From the NCBI GenBank assembly GCA_019426215.1, contig CM033408.1, positions 31,227,953 to 31,291,952 of the forward strand: a stretch of DNA of 64,000 nucleotides, in the 5' to 3' direction. Positions within the stretch are counted from its first letter, which is position 1. Each line of letters opens with the position of its first letter. A program made the position numbers and the translations under genes. The notes beneath the pieces were generated by a model that worked only from the letters and a program-made list of their open reading frames with translations, did not search any database and was not told the DNA's origin. Below, piece by piece: positions 47,542-58,237 of the stretch. Source of the stretch: Buddleja alternifolia (Eukaryota; Streptophyta; Magnoliopsida; Lamiales; Scrophulariaceae).

Positions 47542-48684
47542 AAATTAGGCATATCACATCATAATGCTATATATAACATCGTTTATACATCTTTTCTTTT
47601 CACTTTCTCTAATTTTGGAAATAATTTATTACAATTAATAATTTTGACGAATCAATATTTTCTGAATCAATGGAAGGTGAAAAAGCGATGGTATAAATTC
47701 ATATCCATAAATGTATAAACGAAAGTCCTTTAAATTCATAAATTTATTTGATATATGCAAGGCATATGTATAAAATTCATGTCATTATTTGCATATTTTT
47801 TAATTTTTAACTTATACCATGCGTACAAAATATAATATAAAACATTTTTTGAAAAGAGGGACAAAACTAATTATATTAGGAGATGTACACTATATAAGAT
47901 ATTCATAATTGTCATTAAAGTGAGAATCACATACGTGGAGTTTAGTTTGTTACAAGACTCCTTAAAAACCATCTACTTAATGACCCTCGGGTATTTATAA
48001 CTACGAGAGAATTCTAGATTTCAAGTCATTTTTCGAGCATCATATTCTTGTTTTTTCATTACTTTCATGCTAAGTATTGAGCTAGTTACGTAGCTAGAAA
48101 ATTCTAGCCTGCTTCCAGCTCGGCTACATTAAAACGTATTTCTCAATGCAAATTACATTTTTTTTTATATATTTTGTGAAATACTCTTAGAATCAGCCGA
48201 ATTAGGAGCGAACTAGAATTTCCATGGCTAATCGTTCTACTTTTCGTAATGCATGCATGTCAAAGAACTAAATGAACATGCATTACTTATATAATACGAA
48301 TTAATCTAAAACTTAGGCAATTGATTATCAAATACTTAATAAATTTAATGTACGTCGGTCATACATGTTCATGGGTACAAGGGCACGATTAATTGGTCAT
48401 GTACACTTTTGATTTTTTTATTTCAATTTTATTAATTTCATCTAATAGATTGATTAAATGTTAAGTATATATACAATATATGTTGCATGGGAGATGGGAA
48501 CTGCATTCTAAAATCACACGTTCAACTTGATCTACATTTATTTTCATTATAAATATAGCCATGCATTAGAAAAGAAATTATGAGGTTATTACCCTTATTT
48601 AATTTGGTATTTAATTTCTTATAATATCTTTATTCCGAATTAATTAATATAGTTCCAACTTAACATGCAGGAAGTAAACTGTGA
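47252..48684 (+). CDS. RADIALIS-like single-MYB (SANT) protein a
   Basis: Exons 47252-47483 and 48671-48684 with a 1,187-nt GT-AG intron; 81 aa, ending ...TPKSRGSKL. The single MYB/SANT repeat spans about residues 5-60, with Trp7 ([15 protein letters not shown]), [16 protein letters not shown] and the [10 protein letters not shown] third helix. A short tail with [12 protein letters not shown] follows, as in Antirrhinum RADIALIS and Arabidopsis RL proteins. These small nuclear proteins lack an activation domain and are thought to act by competing with larger MYB proteins for partners. The four-codon last exon is short but fits the family's habit of a tiny last exon. The related gene at 57164-58132 faces it across the KCS gene. 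Confidence 0.93.
47484..48670 (+). other. Intron of RADIALIS-like gene a, with CTAG foldback
   Basis: Contains a (TA)n tract at about 47507-47537 and, at 48097-48223, a foldback with ends GAAAATTCTAGCCTGCTTCC and, inverted, GGAAATTCTAGTTCGCTCCT. Confidence 0.7.
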
Positions 48685-51600
48685 AGCTGCAGGCTGCAGC
48701 GAGTCTACGTGAAGAGACTCATTTCAGGAGTAATTCGGCCTAGTATTTATTTATCCTAGTTGACTAGCTTTATGTATTTTTTTCCCTTTATTTTATTTGT
48801 TTGAATTAATATATATAGGAGGAATCATTTGAATCCGAGTCTATAATCTGTTTGAGCACCAAAGATTCCACTTCATTAATTTATTTATGTAAAAATAGTT
48901 CTAATTGAAACATGCAGTGTTAGTATATTTGAGCATTCTTATTATTATTTTTTTAATTCTAGATTAGGGGATACCCTGACCCAACAAACCCGAGCTGATA
49001 AGTTCAAAGATAGAAACAAAGACAAGGATGAGATTTTCTACTCTTTTTCTCAATTTGTTAAAGTGAGTCTCTTTATTCTGAATCAAAGAAACACTGATGA
49101 AGTTGGGCCCAGTTAAGAGCTCACGGGACTAAAGTTCCAGTCGCTACGATTCATATAATTGGCATATATGTGCAAATTATTCTGATTATATAAGGATTAA
49201 GGACTCGGATTCATTAAAACCTCTTATCAAAATTATTATGAACAAGAATTCTTTTGAATACCTACATTTTATATTTATTTTCATAATTCAAAATGTTAAA
49301 TCAAAAGTGACTATCCCAACAAAAGAAATCTAATAGTATTAAAATGTTCCTTTAGCCGAACTTGACTACTGCACAGCTCCACCAATGCACTAAAAAGTAA
49401 GCTACAATTTGTAGTGAATTAAGTACTATAAGTCAGCCATCCGTCAACACGTATAAAGTACTAGCGAGTTCTATATTTTCAATGATGTTCGAATTTGTAA
49501 CATTCAGAGTATAAAGTTGGAGGGGAAATTCTAGCCCGCTCCCGGCTGCAGTGTACTTAAATTATATGGCTGTAATACACTCTCCTTACACCACTAGGTT
49601 GGAGACCTATTACACCACTCTTACTTATCCATCCACGTATACAAATGTGACTGACAGCAAAAAATTTTTTGATGCTCCGGGTGTTAAACACCAAGTGGTG
49701 CATATCATATGCCACATCAATACATGATGTGTGATCATGTGTTGATATGGCATATGATATACACCACTTGGTGTATGGTACACCGAGTGCACAAAAGAAT
49801 TTCCGGAGCTTAGAGCTCCTATTTTTAATTGCATCGAGACCATCAATAATTGCAAATAAAAATTTATGATCTTAGATTGGGCAGGAGGCAAGTAATTAAT
49901 TCATGGTCGTTTTGCACGTAAATAGCCTTTAATCAAGGCCTAGTTGCAAATTTTTGGCAAATAAAAATGGATTAGTGTCCAACTAATTTAAGTGGATGGA
50001 TGTTATAACTTTAGCCAACAAATCAGGATAGACATAGAAATGATCAAATGAGAGAGGTGTTAGGTATTGTTTGTTCAACAACTTATCCCAGTCCAAGAAG
50101 ATGCACATGCACCGGAACCACATTAGTTATTCCCACAATTGAGTTGTACGTTGAGCTTCTCCAATGGTACCATGATGATGTGATAACTATTTTCCGCATC
50201 GCAAATTCTATATCGAACTTGATTTAGTCGAATCTAAGTATAATTTATTTGTCTAGACAATCAAATATAATTTATTTGTCTAGACAATCATAAGACAAAT
50301 ATAATTAGGTCTCTATGGGAATTAGATCAAATTTGGATCAAATTTGACATTGAAACGATTAGATCAAATTTGGACGAAAAGTTTTAGGTATAGGATGACC
50401 TACTTCTAGGACTTTGTGATCCAACAATTGAAATCGTCTAGACCCTTATCATTTTGAACGGATTTCATAATTCTTTTGTAGTACGAGGTAGATATTGACA
50501 TTGACACATTATATGATTTACGTAAAATAATTTCATAGGCAAATTCAACGGGTTTTCGTACCAGTTTTTTTTCTTAATATTATGTATAAATCAACGGATT
50601 TTCCGAGTCGAAGTACTGATCCAGACTTCAAATGGCTTCTTCATATATAAATGTGTCATTGGGGTTTACCAGGCCCACTAAGAGAGACTATATTTGGTTT
50701 GGTTCAATTTTGTTCATTTTAACAAGGTCTTTTAAGTCGAAAAAGACTTTCTATTATATTTTGGTGTACCACTTTAAGTTGATGTCGCATCAATGAATAA
50801 CAAATACGTGTCTGTATGTTATAATTTTTACTTTTTTTTCCAGTTTTTACATACATGTATCTGTTATTCATTGATGTTACACCAAAATGTGATAAAAGAT
50901 CTGGGCCACTTTTAAGCAATATACCACCAAGATGGTAACCCAATCCGTCTAGCCATTATTTCATATGCAAAGAGGTTAATGGTCCAACTTACTTTCATAG
51001 TTGGTGAAGGGTTTCAATTTGACTGATATTTTGGTATCGTGATGATTAGATTATTATTTAAGCAGTAGTTATAGTTCAATCGAACATTTCAAAACAATGA
51101 TAACTCCTAAGAATCACTATCGGAAAGGGTTATCCACCGCTTTCACTCAACAGTTTCCACTTATTTTCTTGAAGCATGCTCGAAACGAGCTCGAGTCATC
51201 AATTAACAAGTTGAGCTTGAAGCCAGTATGCTTTTATGCTAAAGAGTGTTAGGGTCAAATCCAAACTATTTACGTCGAGCAAATTATAATTACTAATAAA
51301 TTAGTTTATACTCAAAGAAGGAACGATAATGACATAGACCTCATAAACTTTCATTAGTAAAAGATAATATTGAATTATTGATTATAGAATTAGTTCAATC
51401 AGGAAAAATTAGCTTATGATTAGATAACTAGCTCAACAAGCAAAAAAGAAATGAGGATTGACATGACAAACTGTCCAACAATCTAAAATAATGCTTAATT
51501 AATCTTGTATTCTATTACGTTTTTACATGCTAAATATATATGATGTGCCATTTCATATTGACTGGAGAGGAGGAATTTGAAAGACTTACAAGTCCCAAAA

Positions 51601-51886
51601 TCCGTTCTTTTTAGCGAAACAAGGACAAACTCATACGGTTCCTGTTAAAACGAATAAAATAGCTAGTATATGGACATCCAATATCTGAGAATACAAGTGC
51701 ATACAACATCAACACGTGGACATTGTCTTTTGTTTCCTCAATTGTTCTTGTAAACAAGTTTAAAACATTTGGAAGTTGGCCGTTGTACAATTCTATCTAC
51801 CTTTACCAACCCCCCATAACATCCTAGTTCCAGATCCCTCCATCCTTAATACCAATTCTTATACGTAAAACAATCTCTCTTCATCT
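48685..51886. other. Intergenic stretch with SINE fragment and hairpins
   Basis: No gene. At about 48950-49000, read inverted, lies the 3' end of SINE family A (CAGCTCGGGTTTGTTGGGTC then TCTAGAATTAAAA). At 49668-49797 a near-perfect hairpin pairs CACCAAGTGGTGCATATCAT with ATGATATACACCACTTGGTG. At 50748-50903 a weaker foldback pairs TATTTTGGTGTACCACTT and CATCAATGAATAACA with TGTTATTCATTGATG and TACACCAAAATG. Confidence 0.6.
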
Positions 51887-52033
51887 CATAAATACCCATA
51901 CTACCTTACATACATACAATATCTTCATACACATATATACACACACCAACACACACAACAAAAAGACACAAACAGATAATTGCATTTCTTAACTCTCTGC
52001 TTAATTTCTTTTATAGTAATTTTATTAACTCAA
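51887..52033 (+). promoter_or_regulatory. Core promoter and leader of the KCS gene
   Basis: A TATA-like CATAAATA lies at about 51887-51894. An A/C-rich leader (ACACACACCAACACACACAA) follows, typical of plant 5' UTRs. An in-frame TAA at 51977-51979 precedes 18 open codons with hydrophobic content before the first ATG. Confidence 0.55.
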
Positions 52034-54732
52034 ATGAGCTACCAAGACTTTCATAATCTGTATATCTACTACCTCAAAGATAATCTCGCTGGCCTCATGT
52101 TCTGTTCCGGCGTGATTGTTTTAGGGCTTATCGCCTACTTCTTGACCCGGCCCAGACCCGTTTACCTCGTGGACTACGCGTGTTACCGCCCCCCGGACCA
52201 GCTCCGAGTCGAGTTCAGGAAGTTTATGGACCACTCGCGACTAACGGGTGATTTTGATGAGTCGTCTCTCGAGTTCCAACGCAAGATTCTAGAACGTTCG
52301 GGGCTCGGGGAGGAAACCTACTTGCCTGAGGCGATGCACCGAGTTCCGCCTACGCCGTCTATTGCTGCTGCTCGAGAGGAAGCCGAACAAGTGAGTGATA
52401 AGCCAAATTTAATTTTTGAACTTATATTACCACTTTAGTTCTAGTAGTGAAAAAATTACATCTAAATTCTAGTTCAATCCGATTTGACTAATTCGAATTT
52501 AAATGTAATTCATGCACAAAACGAGCTAACCACATTTTCTTATATGATTGATCATTCACAATTTCACATTATAAATTATATACATGGACTAATATGTCAT
52601 CTTGATTACTGATACTATAAGTATCATGATAAATAATTCTATAAATGCCTTTAATTATAACAAAACATAATGTTATTAAGTAATATATAAAATTATTATT
52701 TAAAGTTGTATTAACATTAAAATTGTCAAAAGAAAATTCTAACATGTTAATTCATAAAATAGGCAATTATGTACAATAGTTTCCAATAAAATAAGCTATA
52801 ATTATGGTATATAATGTGTAAAGTTTGATTATTAGTTCACAACAAATTTACTAGAGATAGAAACAATCATGGACAAATTAATTGGTCAACTTAGTAACAT
52901 TTTATATATAGTTTCGAGATTAAGGAAGTATATATTTAATTAAATGGAGAATTCTAGTCCACGTTTGGTGTCATCAAACCAAAATGTTATCCACAGACTA
53001 AATAAACTCTAGCTATTCGCCATATTATTGATTACAAAATAAATGAATTATATATGTAATGTGCTCAAATCTTTCCGAGTTAGAATCTCTCTACATGCAT
53101 GGCACATTCTCATATTTTACGGGTCAAGTCTTCCACAAGTTTTTATCTTCTAACACTAATGTGTAACACTAAAACGTGATAGAAGATTTGGACCGCAATT
53201 CTTCACTATTTTATCCACTTTCGTGACCAAAATACATATACTGTCGCTCTTATAAACAATGACCTCGCCATTGCAGGTCATGTTCGGAGCCTTGGACAAT
53301 CTCTTCAGCGCCACCGGAATCAAGCCAAACGACGTCGGAATCCTCGTTGTGAACTGCAGCCTTTTCAACCCTACGCCGTCGCTTTCCGCCATGATCGTCA
53401 ACAAGTACAAACTAAGAGAAAACATAAAAAGCTTCAATCTAGGTGGAATGGGTTGCAGCGCCGGTGTAATCGCCGTCGATCTAGCCAAGGACATGCTCCA
53501 CCTCCACAGGAACACATACGCCGTCGTTTTGAGCACCGAAAACATCACCCAAAACTGGTACTTTGGCAACAAAAAATCAATGCTAATTCCCAATTGCTTG
53601 TTTCGCGTCGGCGGATCAGCGATTCTGTTATCGAATCGAAGCTCCGATAAACGAAGATCCAAATACAAGATCAAACACGTCGTGAGGACTCATAAAGGAT
53701 CAAACGATACAGCATTCAAATGCGTGTACCAAGAGCAAGACGAGAGGGGCAAAATTGGTGTTTCACTGTCAAAAGATCTAATGGCGATCGCAGGTAATTC
53801 TGAAAGATGAATTAAACTACTTGATATTCGATTCAAGATCGTTTAGTAAAAGCTCATTTAAGCTCGGTTTGTTAACTTATCAAACCAAGCTTGATCAGCA
53901 TTTTTGCGCGTTTGATAAGTTTGAAGTTCGGCTCGAGCTCGACTCGATTAGCAAAAAAAATGATAAAATATGTGCAAAAAAAAATCAAACTACTCAAACT
54001 CAACTCGTTTGAGCTTGGCAGGGATGAAGCGAGGAATATAAGGAATATTGGCGGGGTGGGGGGATTTTAAATTACGATATTTTATAGAGTAGAAAGTTTA
54101 ATCTTTCAAAGCTGAGAGGAGTTGGCGGTGCATCCACCAGGCCCCTGGCTCCGCCCCGACTCTATTAACATTCATATCAAGCTGATACACAAATTCTAAA
54201 ACTCGATAATAATTCAAACGATGTTAAATAACAACTTGCCGCTGCCCTAATATTATTTGCAGGAGAGGCACTGAAAACGAACATCACGACACTAGGCCCA
54301 CTCATTCTACCAATCAGCGAACAATTCCTCTTCTTCGTAACCCTAATCTCAAGAAAACTCATAAACCCAAAAATCAAACCCTACTTACCCGATTTCAAGC
54401 TCGCATTCGACCATTTCTGCATACATGCCGGAGGTCGAGCCGTGATCGACGAGCTGGAGAAGAACCTACGGCTCGAGCCGAGCCACGTGGAGGCTTCGCG
54501 TATGACATTGCACAGATTCGGCAACACTTCGTCCAGTTCGATATGGTACGAGTTGGCGTACAGTGAGGCAAAAGGGAGGATCAAAAAGGGAGACCGTGTT
54601 TGGCAGATTGCATTTGGGAGTGGATTTAAGTGTAACAGTGCGGTGTGGGAAGCGCTACGGGATGTGAAGCCGTCGCTGAATAGCCCTTGGCTTGATTGCA
54701 TTGATAGGTATCCGGTGGAGCTGCTGTATTGA
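52034..54732 (+). CDS. 3-ketoacyl-CoA synthase (KCS9/KCS17 class), short N-terminus
   Basis: Exons 52034-52390, 53277-53793 and 54263-54732, GT-AG introns, in frame; 447 aa. The FAE1-type condensing enzyme joins malonyl-CoA to a long acyl-CoA, the first step of each very-long-chain fatty acid elongation cycle, in the endoplasmic reticulum; products feed cuticular wax, suberin, sphingolipids and seed oil. The active-site triad is intact: Cys179 in GGMGCSAG, His346 in HFCIHAGG and Asn379 in RFGNTSS, with the same spacing as I recall for FAE1. The closest remembered relatives are Arabidopsis KCS9 and KCS17 ([21 protein letters not shown] shared, CIDRYPVE end). From the first ATG only one membrane segment (about 17-38) is present; the usual first one is encoded upstream in frame but has no ATG. 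Enzyme identity is sure; whether this copy is fully active is not. Confidence 0.93.
53830..54030. repeat. GCTCGGCTCGA-type repeat in KCS intron 2
   Basis: Carries ATCAAACCAAGCTTGATCAG, GAAGTTCGGCTCGAGCTCGA and AATGATAAAATATGTGCA, in the same order as the repeat at 7130-7400. Confidence 0.65.
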
Positions 54733-54879
54733 ATTGAGATGTAGATTTTTTTTGTTTGTGTGAGCAGATCTTCTATCCAGTTCGGACCTTCTATTGCAAA
54801 CGCCGTTGCAATCTCTTATTATACTTTACATATGAGTGACATGTGTATAAAATATTTCTTTAAATCTAAATATAATATG

Positions 54880-55593
54880 TAGGGCTAAATACAAAATGTC
54901 CCCCTGAACTATCTCTAATGTCCCATATACCCCCTTAAACTTTAAAAGGTACCAAAATGGTCCCTCATGGAAATTCATGAATTATCCAAATGTTCTCATC
55001 CAAACACAACCTTGCAATATTAAGCACTATATTAACTTAACCAATGATTCCTTCATTTTTTTAAATGAATTTATCAAATTAAGTTTTCAAAATTAACAAA
55101 TCATTTGAATCTTGTAATCTCTTAATTCAAGAACTATGAAGAATTATTATAATTATTTAAATATTCTTTAATTAAATCTTATCAACTCAAAAATCATTTA
55201 AATCTTGTAATCTATAAACTTATAATTTATAAATTAACAAAATATTTAATTTTAATTAATAAAATGAACAAACTATCAATTAACAAATTGTAGATTTAAA
55301 CTACGAAGATTTGTGTTTTCTAATTGTATCATATTCAGTTATAAGTTATTTAATTGTATCAACCAACAAATCCTATTTAAATCTATTTGCATTTTCTTAC
55401 AAATCATATAAGTTCAATGAAAAAAGAATTAACCAAGTTTATTTGGTGCTTAAATAGTGTAAGGTTATGTTTGGGTTGAAGTATTTGGAATTGCTTAAAA
55501 TATCTACGAGGGACTATTTTGGTACCTTTTAAAGTTTAGGGGGTATATGCGACAGTAAGAATAGTTCAAGGGGGCATTTTGTATTTATCCCTA
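54880..55593. mobile_element. Terminal inverted-repeat element, 714 bp
   Basis: The left end is TAGGGCTAAATACAAAATG; the right end, inverted, is TAGGGATAAATACAAAATG. The inner arms (CCCCCTGAACTAT, ACTTTAAAAGGTACC) repeat inverted on the right (GGTACCTTTTAAAGT, ATAGTTCAAGGGGG). The centre is AT-rich and non-coding. It lies just downstream of the KCS gene. Confidence 0.75.
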
Positions 55594-56532
55594 ATATATA
55601 TTATATACACTTGTCGGGCAAGCTTGATATGCAATATAAGATGTAACACCATTTTACAATAGAAGATCTTATGTGTCTTCTATCCCATACCAAATTGGCG
55701 TCACATCATCGTGGGAGTGATAAATGTTTATTTAAAAGTAAACTGCTAATGATAATTTAAATAAAATATGCACTAGTCAATTTCACAATGATGTGACACC
55801 ATTGTGAGATAGAAGATCCGCTCTGGTCTGAAAATTGGGTTTAATGTTTGTAAATATTTCCAATTTCGTGAAGACAAAAAGCAGATTTACTATGTTTCGA
55901 GTGAAGTAGAGATATTGTGTCTGTAAATTGCATTTTTTTCTACTGTCGATTCGGTTTTTTTCACGTCACTCACTTTGGTGACACCCAACTGTATATGTGA
56001 ATTATTAGATATGTATCTGATGATGTCATATCATTTATCATCCAACCGCGAATAATCCACTTGGGTTCATGGTTGGTTTTGAATTTTTCAGTTTTTCTAT
56101 ATAGGGTCGTGTATAGCGGTTTGTATACATAGCTGACAAATTATAGCCGAGGCTGAATATAAGTTGATTATATGCAAAGTGAAGTACATTTTTCTTTACA
56201 CTAATTAGTATATAGTTTGAGACGAAAAAAAAATCAATTTTTCATGTATAGCATTTTGTATATAGCGCGAATATAAGCTAATTACAAGATAATTCATTAT
56301 TATATTTGTCATATAATTAATTAGTTTACACATTGAAACAATTGACCAATCATAATTGATCGAGTATAATTTACGTTTATCATATATCAATGTAGATTGC
56401 AAAATGATCAATCACAATGAAAATATTATAATTTATCTCGTCATTACTTGAGTGTGGCTAAATTAGATAGAGTAATAATATTGATCATACGAGAAGAAAG
56501 ACATACTTATGAATACGTTTTGGGGTTACATT
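55594..56532. other. Gene-free spacer
   Basis: Two short motifs, ACACCATTTTACAATAGAAG (about 55645) and ACACCATTGTGAGATAGAAG (about 55795), belong to a small dispersed family. Nothing else was recognised. Confidence 0.4.
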
Positions 56533-56950
56533 CAGGGGCGGATCTATGCTTAGTTCAGGGGGGCAGTGCCCTTACTGACCTTTTTTTTTTTTTTTTGTTA
56601 ATGTATAGATATTTTTCAATTTTTACTTATAAATTACATTTGTGCCCCCCTCAAATTATTAAGTGCCCCCCTCAATTTTTTTATTTGAATTTTGCCCATC
56701 TAAGGTCGAAAAATATCACGTTTTTTCCCTTTACTTTGAGTTTGACCCCCTAAAACCCAAAATCCTGGCTATAACAAAAGAAGTATAAGAGTATAAATTA
56801 TGTTTAAAGTTATAATTGAACCTAATTTCTTATTATATTTTCTCTCATAAATATAGTGTACCGTACCCCTTAAATCCTTCGTCTATTTGTCAAAAAATGG
56901 AAGGCCTAGACGAGTGCCCCCACTGACATTTATTTCTGGATCCGCCACTG
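56533..56950. mobile_element. hAT-type element, 418 bp, 8-bp TSD
   Basis: The termini are CAGGGGCGGATCTATG and, inverted, CAGTGGCGGATCCAG. Flanked by the perfect duplication GTTACATT (56525-56532 and 56951-56958). It contains GTGCCCCCCTCAAATT repeated twice, linking it to 12688-12871 and 60571-61381. No transposase. Confidence 0.9.
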
Positions 56951-57163
56951 GTTACATTTATAAATGCATGACCACTACAATTACGGAAAATAAGTTATTG
57001 ATCGACTCTAATATTTTCCTTTTGGTAATTTTCTAATGTGACACATTAAAGAAGAAAATAAGTTTCTCAACATGCTTATGCGAAATGAAATATAAGATAA
57101 ACATTATATTGCAAACAGATTGTGATCCAAACTACTTTGATAATGTCGATTCGTAAAAAGCTT

Positions 57164-58132
57164 TCAATTCTTGAGAAACTTCAAAAGCCTGCAAATCAAC
57201 AAGAAATGCAAGAAGCAAAACCAATTAGCTGTCGATAGAATAGAGCAGAGAAAGGGATGTCGATATAAGTTTTAGTCGAACGCAGAGCTAATTACATGAC
57301 AAATGAATTATATTTGTCATCTGTAACATATATTTTAAGAAGAAAGACCACTCACAAAATATTTATTCACATAATTAGTTAGATTCGGTCTAACCTCGGT
57401 GAATTTTCGGAAGAGTATTTCTTGGATCTTCCTTTTTGTGGGAATATTGCATAACAATGACATTGTATTTCTTTCCTTTGCATGCATGTATAAAGGTGAG
57501 CTAATTACGTGACAAATGAATTATATAATTGATATTTGTCATTTGTTTAGCGTATGAAAGACCAATCACAAAATATATATTTATTACAGTGCGCACTTGT
57601 CACATAATTAGTTAGATTCGATCTAACCTCAGTGAATTTTCGGAAGAGTATATCTTGGATCTTCCTTTTTGTGGGAATATTACATAACAATGACATCTTA
57701 TTTTTTTCCTTTGCGTGCATGCATAAAGGTGAGCAAAATAGGAATCCAAAAATTCCAGATAATTAAGTCGAAAGAAATATATAAAAAAAAAAACAAAAAG
57801 ATAATCAAACCCTTCATTTTTAATTATGCATCATATAAGAGGGAAAAAAAAGAAAAAGAAAAATAATAATACCTTTTTTCTTCTTCTCCATAGCTATTTT
57901 TGTAGTTGGGAATGGGTACGTGGCCAGATTCGATTCGCCGGAGATCCTCCAATAGAATCTCGTAATGCCTTTTAACCTCGTCGGCAGATTTTCCTCCGCC
58001 GACCGCCCTAGCAACGTTCTGCCACCGGTCCGGCGTATCCCGGTCGAACCGGGCCAGTGCCTTCTCGAACAGTTTGTTCTCTTGGGGCGTCCATGAACCG
58101 GACCTACGTGAATTCATTGAACTTGACGCCAT
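57164..58132 (-). CDS. RADIALIS-like single-MYB (SANT) protein b
   Basis: Exons on the complement: 57873-58132 and 57164-57188 (25 nt), with a 684-nt GT-AG intron; 94 aa, ending [12 protein letters not shown]. The MYB/SANT repeat spans about residues 12-66: Trp14 ([18 protein letters not shown]), [16 protein letters not shown] and [16 protein letters not shown], followed by [15 protein letters not shown]. The small last exon was found because the phase fits and EEEKRLL.xLK matches the tail of RL proteins as I recall them. Role as for gene a: a small nuclear MYB thought to interfere with other MYB complexes. It differs from gene a in its longer N-terminus and in keeping the full tail, so the two are probably old paralogues rather than a recent duplicate pair. 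Confidence 0.92.
57285..57730. repeat. Tandem duplication (~215 bp) in RADIALIS-like b intron
   Basis: Copy 1 (57285-57496) and copy 2 (57498-57730) both start GAGCTAATTAC and share TTAGTTAGATTCGRTCTAAC, TGAATTTTCGGAAGAGTAT and CTTGGATCTTCCTTTTTGTG. Copy 2 has about 20 extra bases in its first half. Confidence 0.9.
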
Positions 58133-58237
58133 GAATTAGAGATCTACTTAAAGCTTTAAGATCTCAATAGTGAGGGTTGTACAATTTTAGATGTATATAT
58201 GAGTATAGTAAAAAGATCGTGCAGGGTACTTATATAG
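58133..58237 (-). promoter_or_regulatory. Leader and TATA box of RADIALIS-like gene b
   Basis: On the minus strand CTATATAAG lies at 58229-58237, about 100 bases upstream of the ATG. Confidence 0.7.

Noticed and set aside
51980..52033. Longer KCS start at 51980
   Set aside because: The codon there is TTG, not ATG, and a stop codon precedes it directly; used only as evidence of a lost N-terminus.
53156..53674. 172-codon minus-strand frame opposite KCS exon 2
   Set aside because: It is antisense to a conserved exon; the KCS frame on the plus strand explains the coding signal.
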